From NCBI GenBank assembly GCA_015060975.1, contig SUXI01000002.1:186001-250000 (forward strand): DNA of 64,000 bases, written 5' to 3'. Below are positions 26,837 to 36,964 of this stretch, piece by piece. The stretch's first letter is position 1. Every line of letters starts with the position of its first letter. The position numbers and the translations under genes were made by a program. The stretch is from Bacteroidales bacterium. GTDB lineage: Bacteria > Bacteroidota > Bacteroidia > Bacteroidales > Muribaculaceae. The notes under the pieces are model-generated. The model had not been told where the DNA came from. It did no database searches and saw only the letters and a list, made by a program, of their open reading frames with translations.

Positions 26837-29560
26837 CTATTTTGAACGTCGCGATTTTATATATTTCACAATTGTGGGAACAATCATTATTAATGATGTT
26901 GATGCGAAAATCCACCCCCAATTTTCCCAAGAAAGGGGTGTTACGCTAAACATTTTGCCACCGATTGTTACAATCACATATTGTCCTATAATGATGCCTA
27001 AAACCACCAAGAAGAACACTTTGCTTCCTTTTAAATTGAAGAATGCAGTGTGACCGCTTTGAAATGCTTTGGCGTTAAACAAGTTCCAAATTTGGAAGAA
27101 TACGAAGAATGAGAAGAACATCGATAATTCTACAGGAGTAAAGACCCCGTCACCGCCAAATTCAAACATTGAATGGAAGAAGATGCCGGGATATTTTACC
27201 AGGTAGGTAAGTGATTCAATGTCGTTGTTGCGGAAACATTGCATTAAACCAAACAATATCACCATGAATAACAATCCGGTAGAAAGAATGCGACAAATCA
27301 TTGCTTTACTCAAGATAAAATCGGATGACCGACGAGGTTTGTTTTTCATCACTTCCATGCTTGGGGGCAATGAAGCAAACGCCAATGCCGCAAATGTGTC
27401 CATAATGAGGTTCACCCACAACATTTGCGTAACTGTCAATGGAGATTGTGTGCCGGTAAACGCACCTATCACGACAATTAAGCAAGCTACGACGTTAACC
27501 ACTAATTGGAATAACACAAAGCGTTGTATGTTTTGGTATAATGAGCGACCCCACATCACAGCCTTGGTGATGCTGGCAAATGAGTTGTCCATAATAGTGA
27601 TGTCGCTGGCTTCTTTTGCCACCGATGTGCCATCGCCCATTGACAATCCCACTTGTGCGGCATTCAATGCGGGAGCATCATTTGTGCCATCGCCGGTTAC
27701 CGCAACCACTTCACCGGCTTCTTGAAGGAGACGAACGAGTCGTGATTTGTCGGTGGGACGAGCCCGCGACATTATTTTTAATTTTAATGCGCGTTTTGCG
27801 GCTTCTTCCTCACTCAATGCCGCAAAATCGGGACCAGAGATGTGGTTTTCCTCTCCATCAACCTCATCGTTCCACAATCCCACCTGACGGCCAATTTCTT
27901 TGGCGGTTCCGGGGGTATCTCCGGTTACGATTTTCACCGCTATTCCGGCACTGATGCTATTGCGAATCGCATCGGGCACTTCAGTACGAACAGGGTCGGC
28001 AATCGCTGTTATGCCGATGAAGATGAGATTGTTGATGTTGAGTTGATTGTCTTGTATAGGGTTTTGGCTGTCGTCGAGAATTGCGTATGCTATACCAAGT
28101 GTGCGCATTGCTTTCTGTTGATAGCCGAGGAGCTGTTCGTTGATGGTTTCGGGTTTAACATCACCTGCCACTTTCGCACAAAGGCCAAGGACAATTTCAG
28201 GAGCACCTTTCACATAAAGAACTTTTTTGCCAAGCAGCGGCGACTCAACCACTGTAGCCATAAACTTGCGTTGGGTGTGGAAAGGAAGTTGCTGCACAAC
28301 TTTAGCATTTTCGCGCAATTTGAGGTAATCAACACCATTGTCATTAAGCCAAAGGAGTAATGCACCTTCTGTGGGGTTTCCAAGGGCATTCATCTTGCCC
28401 GCCTCTTTGTCATATTCCAAAAATGCGGTAGAGTTTACCGAGATACCCTCTTTTATTGCATTACTCACTTCATCATCTCCAAGTTTTTGAGATTCACCAA
28501 GCGGGTAATATTTTGTTTGATACACTCGCATTTGATTTTGCGTGAGTGTTCCGGTTTTATCGGTACAAATTACGGTAGTAGCTCCCATTGTTTCGCAAGC
28601 GTGCATTTTGCGCACAAGGTTATTGCTTGCGAGCATGCGACGCATACTCAAAGCCAAGCTCAATGTCACACTCATGGGTAAACCTTCGGGCACTGATACC
28701 ACAATCACAGTGATAGCAAGCATCAAGGTGTCGAGAAGATACTTTGTCAAGCCGAGAGATTCAGCCCCCCAATCACACATTGCCAAGCGACCGATAATAA
28801 TGAGCGCTCCCACAGTATAGCTACCCCATGAAATAACTTTGCCAAGCTTTTCGAGTTGCAGTGTCAATGGAGTTTTAACCCCGGTGTCGATTTGAGCCGC
28901 CTCATATACTTTTCCATATTCGGTAGCATCGCCCACCGCCACAACTTCCATTGTGCCATTTCCTTCAACCACAGTGGTGCCACGCATCACATGGTTAGTG
29001 GGGTAAGTTACATCATCTTTAAATTCCTCGGGGAGATGCGATTTCTTTATCAAAGGTTCCCCGGTAAGAGTACTCTCATTTATGCTAAGAGCTACAGAGT
29101 CGATTAATACGCCATCGGCAGGCACTTCGTCGCCGGTATTAAGAATAACCAAATCGCCCACTACGATGTCTTTGCGAGGGACTTGAGTGATTCCTCCATC
29201 ACGAATAACTTTTACGGCTACATCGTCGTTGACTTGATTTAATACTTCAAACTTTTTATTGGCATTTACCTCAAGTATGAAACCGATGCCGGTGGCAAGT
29301 ATTATTGCCACCAATATGCCCACCGGTTCAAAAAACACTTCCAAACCATGTCCCGGCTGGGTAAATTCATAAACTGCAATCCCCATTGATAAAGCCAATG
29401 CCACAAGCAAAATGCGTATCATGGGGTCTTTGAAGTTCTCAAAAAACTTTATCCATAATGATGGTTTGGGGGGCGGTGTGAGAATATTTACACCATGCTT
29501 TTTACGATTTTCGATGACTTGTTGAGAAGTCAATCCGTTTGAGGTGTTATTAGTTGTCAT
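26837..29560 (-). CDS. Ca2+-translocating P-type ATPase (type II, PMCA-like)
   Basis: 907 residues from the ATG at 29560; a TTG three codons earlier is less likely. Order: cation-ATPase N-domain, actuator loop with TGEP (166-169), TM4 with the ion-binding PEGLP (291-295), phosphorylation site DKTGTLT (Asp334), nucleotide domain with KGAPE, hinge GDGTNDAP, and a C-terminal bundle of six membrane segments. These identify a type II cation pump, most like PMCA calcium exporters. No calmodulin-binding tail is seen. It follows dihydroorotase by 39 bases and is 14 bases from cdd. Confidence 0.92.
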   Translation of the reverse strand: MTTNNTSNGLTSQQVIENRKKHGVNILTPPPKPSLWIKFFENFKDPMIRILLVALALSMGIAVYEFTQPGHGLEVFFEPVGILVAIILATGIGFILEVNANKKFEVLNQVNDDVAVKVIRDGGITQVPRKDIVVGDLVILNTGDEVPADGVLIDSVALSINESTLTGEPLIKKSHLPEEFKDDVTYPTNHVMRGTTVVEGNGTMEVVAVGDATEYGKVYEAAQIDTGVKTPLTLQLEKLGKVISWGSYTVGALIIIGRLAMCDWGAESLGLTKYLLDTLMLAITVIVVSVPEGLPMSVTLSLALSMRRMLASNNLVRKMHACETMGATTVICTDKTGTLTQNQMRVYQTKYYPLGESQKLGDDEVSNAIKEGISVNSTAFLEYDKEAGKMNALGNPTEGALLLWLNDNGVDYLKLRENAKVVQQLPFHTQRKFMATVVESPLLGKKVLYVKGAPEIVLGLCAKVAGDVKPETINEQLLGYQQKAMRTLGIAYAILDDSQNPIQDNQLNINNLIFIGITAIADPVRTEVPDAIRNSISAGIAVKIVTGDTPGTAKEIGRQVGLWNDEVDGEENHISGPDFAALSEEEAAKRALKLKIMSRARPTDKSRLVRLLQEAGEVVAVTGDGTNDAPALNAAQVGLSMGDGTSVAKEASDITIMDNSFASITKAVMWGRSLYQNIQRFVLFQLVVNVVACLIVVIGAFTGTQSPLTVTQMLWVNLIMDTFAALAFASLPPSMEVMKNKPRRSSDFILSKAMICRILSTGLLFMVILFGLMQCFRNNDIESLTYLVKYPGIFFHSMFEFGGDGVFTPVELSMFFSFFVFFQIWNLFNAKAFQSGHTAFFNLKGSKVFFLVVLGIIIGQYVIVTIGGKMFSVTPLSWENWGWIFASTSLIMIVPTIVKYIKSRRSK

Positions 29561-29599
29561 ATATAGCAATAATTATAATCGGGAATTTATAGAAGTTCC

Positions 29600-30946
29600 C
29601 TATATTTTAAATTTCAGAGCCATGCCTCGACATGCTTCATTGATTATACCATTGTAAAAAACCCGTTGTCCGTTTATGTATGTTGATATGACTTTATTAT
29701 TTAAAGTCTCTCCCGCAAGAGGAGTCCATCGGCAACGGCTTAATACTATATCATCGCTGATTTTATATGGTGTATTAGGTTTTACAATTACCAAGTCGGC
29801 ATAATATCCTTTGCGAATGAATCCACGGTCGGCGATTTTAAATAAGCGAGCGGGACGATGCGCCATCACATCAACAACCTTTTCTATAGAAAACACACCC
29901 TTATCGGCAAGTTGCAACATCATGGGCAGAGAAAACTGAATGAGCGGACCTCCTGATGCAGCTTTAAGAGCCCCTCCCTCTTTTTCTTCCAATAGATGTG
30001 GCGCATGGTCGGTTGCAACGATATCAATTAAACCTTTGTTCAATCCACGTCGCAATGCATCTCGGTCATCAGCTGTTTTTATTGCGGGATTCCACTTTAT
30101 GCGAGACCCTAAAGTTTTATAGTCTTCATCGGTCCACCATAAATGATGCGCACATACTTCAGCGGTAATTTGTTTTTGTTCAAGAATCTCTTTTGAAAGT
30201 AATTTCAATTCTTTTGCGGTTGAGATGTGAAGGATATGCAATCTCGCTCCATGTCGCCGCGCGAGTTCAATAGCATTGGCAGTTGATTTGTAGCAGGCTT
30301 CGGTCGAACGTATGTTTGGATGCTCCTCAACCGGCACATTTTCACCATATTTTTCAATCATCGCTTCACGATTGCGACGAATGACACCTTCATCTTCAGA
30401 ATGAATCGCAATAAGAGCCGGCACTTCACTGAATATGCGATTTAACGCTTCTTTATTATCGACAAGCATATTGCCGGTCGATGCCCCTAAAAACAATTTT
30501 ACACCGGGAACCTTCGAATAATCACATTTGAGAAGGGTGTCGAGGTTATCATTTGTAGCTCCAATATAGAAAGAATAGTTTGCGACAGACACTTCCGATG
30601 CTCGTTGGAACTTGCATTCCAATGCTTCGAGTGTTGTTGTTTGCGGAATGGTATTTGGCATATCCATAAACGATGTAATACCTCCGGCAACCGCAGCTCT
30701 GCTTTCTGTGGCAATATCGGCTTTATGCGTGAGTCCCGGGTCACGAAAATGCACTTGGTCATCAATGCAACCGGGCAACAAATATGCACCCTCAGCGTTG
30801 TGTATCTCTATATTACCATTCAGTAATCGGGCAGGCGCCTCCCCAAAGCCCACTTCATCGATGCGCTCGTTCTCAATAACAACATATCCAAGTGAGGATT
30901 TCCCTTCGTTGATAATGTTGGCATTGGTTATTATTGTTTTGCTCAT
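29600..30946 (-). CDS. pyrC: Dihydroorotase (Bacteroidetes form with QxH in place of HxH)
   Basis: 448-residue amidohydrolase for the ring closure of carbamoyl aspartate in pyrimidine synthesis. Family blocks: IDDQVHFRDPG (62-71), GGITSFMDMPNT, GVKLFLGASTG, IAIHSEDE, LHILHIST and VATDHAPH. The first zinc motif, normally DxHxH, reads D-D-Q64-V-H66, so one of the usual metal-binding His residues is Gln. The other ligands (His, His, Asp in TDHAPH) are present. Start codon follows the synthase gene by 12 bases. An allantoinase or hydantoinase role is possible in this superfamily, but the neighbouring cdd supports pyrimidine metabolism. Confidence 0.85.
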   Translation of the reverse strand: MSKTIITNANIINEGKSSLGYVVIENERIDEVGFGEAPARLLNGNIEIHNAEGAYLLPGCIDDQVHFRDPGLTHKADIATESRAAVAGGITSFMDMPNTIPQTTTLEALECKFQRASEVSVANYSFYIGATNDNLDTLLKCDYSKVPGVKLFLGASTGNMLVDNKEALNRIFSEVPALIAIHSEDEGVIRRNREAMIEKYGENVPVEEHPNIRSTEACYKSTANAIELARRHGARLHILHISTAKELKLLSKEILEQKQITAEVCAHHLWWTDEDYKTLGSRIKWNPAIKTADDRDALRRGLNKGLIDIVATDHAPHLLEEKEGGALKAASGGPLIQFSLPMMLQLADKGVFSIEKVVDVMAHRPARLFKIADRGFIRKGYYADLVIVKPNTPYKISDDIVLSRCRWTPLAGETLNNKVISTYINGQRVFYNGIINEACRGMALKFKI

Positions 30947-30958
30947 TATTGTCTGTCG

Positions 30959-31735
30959 CTATTTTTTGCTATAATCGGGATATTTTTTAAACCAACTGCT
31001 CATTTTGAGTTTAATGACTCCGAATACAGCTTCGCCAAATATTCCCGAGCTCATTTTACTCTCACCCAAAACCCTATTCACGAAAACAATAGGCACTTCG
31101 GTTATTTTAAATCCATATTTATAGGCGGTAAACTTCATTTCGATTTGGAACGCATATCCCTTGAAACGTATATTATCGAGAGGTAATGCCTCTAACACAC
31201 GACGGGTATAGCACACAAAACCTGCTGTTGTGTCGTGAATTTTCATTCCAGTAATGAATCTCACATACTTTGACGCATAATATGACATTAACACACGCCC
31301 CATTGGCCAGTTTACAACATTCACACCTGTTATATAACGGGAGCCAATCGACATATCAGCGCCATTATTAGCACAAGCATCATAAAGTTTCAATAAGTCT
31401 TTAGGATCGTGAGAGAAATCGGCGTCCATTTCAAAAATATAGTCATACTTATTCTCAACAGACCATTTAAATCCTGTTATATAAGCCGAACCAAGACCGA
31501 GTTTACCTTCACGTTGAATCAGATGCACTCTCCCGGGAAATTCTTTTTGTTTTGCTTTTACAATATTTGCTGTTCCGTCGGGCGAATTATCGTCAATAAC
31601 AAGAATATCAAATTCATGCGGAAGCGCTATCACTGCATCGATTATGCCAGCTGCGTTTTCTTTTTCATTATACATTGGAATGATTACAATGCAGTCACTG
31701 TGGTTGTTGTCATGTGTTGATGTCATCGTTTGCAT
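30959..31735 (-). CDS. Dolichyl/polyprenyl-phosphate mannose synthase-like GT2
   Basis: 258-residue GT-A glycosyltransferase of family 2. It shows VIIPMYNEKENA at the N-terminus, DDNSPDGT, the metal-binding DADFSHDP (Asp-x-Asp) and the DPM-type block GSRYITG. It lacks C-terminal membrane segments, like the soluble catalytic Dpm1. The expected reaction is transfer of mannose or another hexose from a nucleotide sugar to a polyprenyl phosphate at the inner membrane for protein O-glycosylation or surface glycans. It is the first gene of the run to pyrC. Either of two ATGs three codons apart could be the start. Confidence 0.88.
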   Translation of the reverse strand: MQTMTSTHDNNHSDCIVIIPMYNEKENAAGIIDAVIALPHEFDILVIDDNSPDGTANIVKAKQKEFPGRVHLIQREGKLGLGSAYITGFKWSVENKYDYIFEMDADFSHDPKDLLKLYDACANNGADMSIGSRYITGVNVVNWPMGRVLMSYYASKYVRFITGMKIHDTTAGFVCYTRRVLEALPLDNIRFKGYAFQIEMKFTAYKYGFKITEVPIVFVNRVLGESKMSSGIFGEAVFGVIKLKMSSWFKKYPDYSKK

Positions 31736-31774
31736 TTTGACAGGGTACTACTTCACCTTTTAATATTTTAAACA

Positions 31775-31782
31775 CAAAGTTA
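31775..31782 (-). promoter_or_regulatory. -7 box for the GT2-pyrC run
   Basis: TAACTTTG on the minus strand, about 40 bases before the start at 31735. No TTG at the right distance upstream. Confidence 0.5.
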
Positions 31783-31911
31783 ATATTTATAGTTTGATAA
31801 ATCATAATTGCAATTGCATAATTTGCAATTATTAATTAAAATATAATTAGAATTAGTTTCTAATGTGTAAAATATTTGTGCTATTTATTTATAATTATGA
31901 ATAATAATATT

Positions 31912-31919
31912 TACCTTTG
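31912..31919 (+). promoter_or_regulatory. -7 box for the NAGPA gene triplet
   Basis: TACCTTTG followed by CAAC, 35 bases before the ATG at 31954. It excludes the longer frame beginning at 31876. The -33 region is not recognisable. Confidence 0.55.
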
Positions 31920-31953
31920 CAACAATAGTATATTAATCTTAAAGTCTTTATAT

Positions 31954-34440
31954 ATGAAAAAAATGTTACTCTCGGTTGTTGCGCTTGCTTCGTTAAGTTC
32001 AACAAACATAAATGCCGCATCTTTCAATGACACTCTTAACATTCGTGGTGTGAAATATGCTCTCGACACGGTTTTTCATGCCAAAGTGGGACCCGGCACC
32101 ACTCAAACCCAATTGCAATTAAACGGCCCCACATCGAGTTTGCAGGTTTTTTATCTCACAATCGACAAAACCACACCCGGAGTTTCAATGCGGGCAGTAT
32201 GCGCTACCGATAAAGTAGGCGGGACAGCCACTCCATCATCAATGGCCAAGGGCAAAAGCAAAGAGGGATTATGCTACTTTGCCGGCACAAACGGAGACTT
32301 CTACTCTACAAGCGGGAATGCCACTAACGGGTCTTCATTTGTAGGTCGCCCTACCACTTCTTGTACCGTTGACCGAGAAGTATATAAAACCTCCAACTCA
32401 AACTATCAATTCACAATCGACACCGAAGGCATTGCACATGTAGGTCGTTTGAATTACTACACCGGCACTGCTACTATCGGTGAAAAAGTAACTCTATTCA
32501 AAGGGGTTAACGTAATGTCGCCCAACAATGGCATAACCATCTATACCCCACGATATTTCGGCACCACCAATAACACCGACAGATCCGGAGCATGCGCCGA
32601 AGTTACCGCCAAGCTTGTTGAAGGCGATAATTTCTATGCAGGAGGCAAATATCGCATGGAAATCACTTCAACTGCGACATCTGACGGAGATAGAGCTATT
32701 CCATCTGACGGCTTCGTTATCCATGGCAACGGCACAAGCACAAGTGGCTGCAACACCGGCGCACTTGACTTTGTTAACTCATTACAAGTGGGAGACATAG
32801 TGGAATTTGACCAAATCATTCTACTTGGCGACAAACGCATCTATCCAGCCCAAATAGTTTCGGGTAACCCCAAAAACGTAGGTGGAGGTGAAACCCTCAA
32901 CACAGAAGGTGAACGTGGTGACGCATCGGCTCTTCACCCTCGCACATCACTTGGCGTGAGCCAAACCGGTGATAGCATCATCATGATGGTTATCGATGGC
33001 CGCACAGGGGCATCGGCAGGAGTTCGCACCTCAATGCTTGCCGACGTGATGAGATATGCCGGAGCATGGGAAGCTTTAAATGTTGATGGCGGAGGTTCTT
33101 CAACACTCTACACTCAAGCCCTTGGCGTGCGCAATAATCCAAGTGACGGCAAAGAACGCGCTGTGGGTAATGCCATTTTTGCAGTGCTTGAAGCCCCCGA
33201 GGACAATGAAATTGCCGAGATTAAATTCAAAGATTGGGCAAAAGTAATGCCTAAACAAGGCATTTACACCCCTGTGATATATGGATATAATCAATATGGT
33301 AAACTAATTGACACCCATGTCACCGATTTTGCATTGAGTTGCGACGCCCAATTAGGCGAGATATTAAATGACACAACCGTTTATGTTAATGGAGAAGGGA
33401 CACATGCATTAACCGTACATTATAATGGTGTAACCGATGTGATTCCGGTAACAGTTGAGCCATTGAAAGAATTGGGATTAAAATATGACTCGGTTTTACT
33501 TGACAATCGCCGCGAATGGGCTATTGATGTTCAAGCGATAGCCGATGGCGAATATATGCCATTGAATCCAAGTGCCATTTCATGGACTTCAGCCGATGAA
33601 AGCGTGGCAACTGTTGATGATTTAGGTATTGTGAGAGGAATGCAAGATGGCGTCACACAAATTATCGGAAGTTTTGGCGATTCGCTTTATACCATTAATT
33701 TGACAGTGCAATGCCCCGAAAAGAGAATCATGCCTATAGAGAAGGCATTTGAGGAATCAACATGGAAAATCACTAAAAGCGGCATTAAAAATTTCGCTTC
33801 AACACCATTGGAATCGGGATTTGGCATGGATTTCACAATTTCATCGGCACGCAGCGCAAAAATAACACTTTCTAAAGACATCAAAATGTGGAGTTTGCCC
33901 GATACTATTCAACTTCGCATCAACCCCGGAGATTTGGATATAACAAGTGTTTCAGTCCAAGTATTACCCAATAATGGTCGTGCCGAGAAAGTGACATTCG
34001 ACACTTTTGACAAGAATGTTGAAAATGTAATTAAATTACCTATTTCAGACATTATTAATGTTAATGATATTGGAGTATATCCAATCTTATTTAAAAATAT
34101 GATTATAACACCTAAGGGAACAGTAAATCAAGTTTGCCATATTGACGTAACCGGTTTTGAGGCAATATATGGTTCTGAATTATCGGGTGTGGAAAATATC
34201 GGTTGGAATGAATCGGTTACAAATGAGATAATCGTAACACCAAATCCGGTGTCACAAGGCGAAACAATTTCTATCAACGCATCAGAAAATGCGACATGGG
34301 AAATATATACAATCGCAGGTTCATTGGTAGCCAAAGGTATTGGAAATCAAATCCATACTGATTCACTCGTTAGTGGCACATACATAATAAAAGCAACTGA
34401 CAATAACACAACTGCCACCGCTCAACTAATCATTAAATAA
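31954..34440 (+). CDS. Secreted phosphodiester glycosidase (NAGPA/DUF2233), T9SS tail, copy 1
   Basis: 828 residues: signal peptide (about 1-21) and a NAGPA domain with GTNGDFY (about 111-117), VIDGRTGAS (346-354) and NVDGGGSS (376-383). A linker Ig-like domain follows, then a BIG2-like Ig domain (SWTSADESVATVDDLGIVRG), a jelly-roll-like domain starting STWKITKSGIKN, and a T9SS sorting tail (TPNPVSQGETI, final LIIK). The family includes the human uncovering enzyme, which removes GlcNAc from a GlcNAc-1-phospho-mannose diester; bacterial members are thought to cut similar sugar-phosphodiester bonds. First of three tandem paralogues. Confidence 0.85.
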   Translation: MKKMLLSVVALASLSSTNINAASFNDTLNIRGVKYALDTVFHAKVGPGTTQTQLQLNGPTSSLQVFYLTIDKTTPGVSMRAVCATDKVGGTATPSSMAKGKSKEGLCYFAGTNGDFYSTSGNATNGSSFVGRPTTSCTVDREVYKTSNSNYQFTIDTEGIAHVGRLNYYTGTATIGEKVTLFKGVNVMSPNNGITIYTPRYFGTTNNTDRSGACAEVTAKLVEGDNFYAGGKYRMEITSTATSDGDRAIPSDGFVIHGNGTSTSGCNTGALDFVNSLQVGDIVEFDQIILLGDKRIYPAQIVSGNPKNVGGGETLNTEGERGDASALHPRTSLGVSQTGDSIIMMVIDGRTGASAGVRTSMLADVMRYAGAWEALNVDGGGSSTLYTQALGVRNNPSDGKERAVGNAIFAVLEAPEDNEIAEIKFKDWAKVMPKQGIYTPVIYGYNQYGKLIDTHVTDFALSCDAQLGEILNDTTVYVNGEGTHALTVHYNGVTDVIPVTVEPLKELGLKYDSVLLDNRREWAIDVQAIADGEYMPLNPSAISWTSADESVATVDDLGIVRGMQDGVTQIIGSFGDSLYTINLTVQCPEKRIMPIEKAFEESTWKITKSGIKNFASTPLESGFGMDFTISSARSAKITLSKDIKMWSLPDTIQLRINPGDLDITSVSVQVLPNNGRAEKVTFDTFDKNVENVIKLPISDIINVNDIGVYPILFKNMIITPKGTVNQVCHIDVTGFEAIYGSELSGVENIGWNESVTNEIIVTPNPVSQGETISINASENATWEIYTIAGSLVAKGIGNQIHTDSLVSGTYIIKATDNNTTATAQLIIK

Positions 34441-34453
34441 ATATTTTCATAAC

Positions 34454-34490
34454 ATTGCCATAGGCGCTTCACTTGCCTATGGCAATTAAT
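34454..34490 (+). terminator. Hairpin between NAGPA copies 1 and 2
   Basis: Perfect 12-base arms ATTGCCATAGGC / GCCTATGGCAAT (34454-34465, 34475-34486) with a 9-base loop, then TAATTTT. It could lower read-through to copies 2 and 3 or stabilise the 3' end of copy 1. Confidence 0.6.
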
Positions 34491-34500
34491 TTTAATTAAC

Positions 34501-36954
34501 ATGCGATTAATCATTTCTTTAGCAACAATATTGCTATTCACTCCATTCTATATTGACGCTAACCGCATAGAATCATTGCAAGGTGTAGAATACACTGTTG
34601 ACACCCTGAAACACTACAAAGCGGGACCCGGCACTATTCACACAGCTTTGAATATGAAATCAGGGGCAAAAAACCTCAACATATTCATTTTGGAAATGGA
34701 GATGAAAGGGCATGACAATGTTGAATATCGCATGGAAATAGGTAATGACACAACTCTCACTACCGAACAAATCTCTAAGATAGCACAACGCAAGACAAAT
34801 GATTCAACCCATTATTTCGCAGCAGTAAATGCCGATTTCTACATCACTACCTCGTATGTGCCTCAATATGCCGGACAACCTCACATGGACTGCATCATGA
34901 ATGGTGAAATTGCCGGAACAGGCTACCTCGCAGCGGCCGACTATGGGCATTTTTTCATGGACTACAACAAAAACATGTGGTGTGACAATCCCACTCAATC
35001 ATTCACCCTCAACCTCCCCGACGGTTCAATTGTGAATTTACCTCGCATCAACCAAGATATTTACGACAACGAAATAGTGTTGTTCAACTCTAAATATGGC
35101 AGTCAAACCCGTGTGAGCGGTTGCACCGACGTGAGAGTGCGCCTTGCCGATGGCGAAACGTGGGGAATAAACCGTACAACCAAACTCATCGTAACGGCAG
35201 GACCCTCTACCACCGGCGCAACCCCTATCACTCAAAACGAAGTGGTTATTAGCGCAAAAGGTGACGAACAAGCCACAAAATTGGCCACATTAAAAGTGGG
35301 CGACGAGCTAACACTCAACTGCAACATCACACTTCAAGACTATAACATCACTCCCGACATAAAAGAATGTAGCGGTGGTGACGTTGTAATATTAAAACGC
35401 GGAGAAGTTATTTATGAGGCAATTCGTTTTATCAATGGACGTGATAGCAACAACCCTCGAACAATGTTTGGATATAATAAAGACAGAAGTAAAATGGTGT
35501 GGTGCGTCGTTGATGGTCGCGGAGCCTCAACCGGTTGCACATATCCCGAAGGTGCCGACGTGATGAAAATGCTCGGGTGTTATGACGCTGTCAACGTTGA
35601 TGGCGGAGGCTCTTCCGGTATGTATATCGAAGCATTTGGCATTGTAAACCACCCAAGCGACGGGAAAGAACGTGCCGTATCAAACGGACTTTTCGCCGTG
35701 TTAAATGCTCCCGAGGACAATACCATAGCAGAAATTCGCTTTGCCGACTGGAATGTAAAGATGCCTAAATATGGCAACTACACTCCTGTTATTTATGGTT
35801 ATAACAAATATGGACTACTAATCGATAATAATGTCAAAGATTACACATTGACGTGTGAATCTGAATTAGGTGAAATTATCAATAACAATTCCACTCTATT
35901 TGCCAAAGGCGATGGTTCTCATTTACTTACAGCAACCTTTGGCAACATCTCCGCTTCGGTTCCCGTCTCTATTGAAGATGGGATTCCCTCCTTCCGTCTC
36001 GACAGCGTGGTTGTTAATTCATTCTATGATTATAAGATGGAAGTGGTCGCCTCTGTCGCCGACAAACAAATGCCTCTCGATAATATAGCCCTCACATGGA
36101 GCGTTGCCGACAATTCTATTGCCTCAATCGACGAAAACGGTGTGATTCATGGCATAAAAAACGGCATTACACATGTTTATGGCTCTATCAACGATATTGC
36201 CGACACAATTCTTGTAAAAGTGGAAATCCCCAACACTCGATATCATAACGCTGAGTCAAACATAGACATCTCCACTTGGAAACTATCAAAAAGCGGGGTA
36301 AAAAATCAATCAATTTCCGCATTAGGGACTAATGGATTAGCTATTGACTACACTATCAGTTCAACACGAAACGCATATGTGAAAATTGCTAAAGAATTAA
36401 CCATTTGGAGTCGCCCTGACTCTATTGAAATTCAACTCAACCCCGGTGAAACGACCATCAAGCAAATAACCATTCAAGTTGCTCCAAGTCAAGGAGCTAA
36501 AGCGATAAACCACACAATCAATACATCTCTTATTGCCAACACGGTCAATCGCATTGCAATTCCGGTTAGCGACATTGCCGACATTAACGATGCCGGGATA
36601 TACCCTCTCACCATAAATGCCATATCGTTTTACTTAGGTGATGCTGTTAATACCGCAGGGCACATCGAAATTCCTCACATCTATGGTGTTCACTCGGCTA
36701 TCTCCTCCGATGCAGGAGTTGAAAATATTATTATAACAGATGGTTCAAATAAACTTATCGTCTATCCCAATCCTGTTTCTCAAGGTGAAACAATAACACT
36801 AAACATATCGGAAGATATACCCTATAATGTATTTAGCATTTCGGGAGCCATAATAACTTCAGGTATTGGAGCACATATAAATACCCACAATCTCGCTCCC
36901 GGCATATATTTCATATCATGTGAGAACTCAATAGCAAAAATAATTATTAAATAA
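34501..36954 (+). CDS. Secreted phosphodiester glycosidase (NAGPA/DUF2233), T9SS tail, copy 2
   Basis: 817 residues with the same architecture as its neighbours: signal peptide (1-20), NAGPA domain with AVNADFY, VVDGRGAST and NVDGGGSSG, Ig-like and BIG2-like domains (LTWSVADNSIASIDENGVIHG), the domain beginning STWKLSKSGVKN, and a sorting tail (YPNPVSQGETI, final IIIK). All glycine-rich active-site residues are present. Its BIG2 and following domain are closer to copy 3 than to copy 1. It begins 60 bases after copy 1, behind a hairpin, and is 10 bases from copy 3. Confidence 0.85.
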   Translation: MRLIISLATILLFTPFYIDANRIESLQGVEYTVDTLKHYKAGPGTIHTALNMKSGAKNLNIFILEMEMKGHDNVEYRMEIGNDTTLTTEQISKIAQRKTNDSTHYFAAVNADFYITTSYVPQYAGQPHMDCIMNGEIAGTGYLAAADYGHFFMDYNKNMWCDNPTQSFTLNLPDGSIVNLPRINQDIYDNEIVLFNSKYGSQTRVSGCTDVRVRLADGETWGINRTTKLIVTAGPSTTGATPITQNEVVISAKGDEQATKLATLKVGDELTLNCNITLQDYNITPDIKECSGGDVVILKRGEVIYEAIRFINGRDSNNPRTMFGYNKDRSKMVWCVVDGRGASTGCTYPEGADVMKMLGCYDAVNVDGGGSSGMYIEAFGIVNHPSDGKERAVSNGLFAVLNAPEDNTIAEIRFADWNVKMPKYGNYTPVIYGYNKYGLLIDNNVKDYTLTCESELGEIINNNSTLFAKGDGSHLLTATFGNISASVPVSIEDGIPSFRLDSVVVNSFYDYKMEVVASVADKQMPLDNIALTWSVADNSIASIDENGVIHGIKNGITHVYGSINDIADTILVKVEIPNTRYHNAESNIDISTWKLSKSGVKNQSISALGTNGLAIDYTISSTRNAYVKIAKELTIWSRPDSIEIQLNPGETTIKQITIQVAPSQGAKAINHTINTSLIANTVNRIAIPVSDIADINDAGIYPLTINAISFYLGDAVNTAGHIEIPHIYGVHSAISSDAGVENIIITDGSNKLIVYPNPVSQGETITLNISEDIPYNVFSISGAIITSGIGAHINTHNLAPGIYFISCENSIAKIIIK

Positions 36955-36964
36955 CATAACTTTT

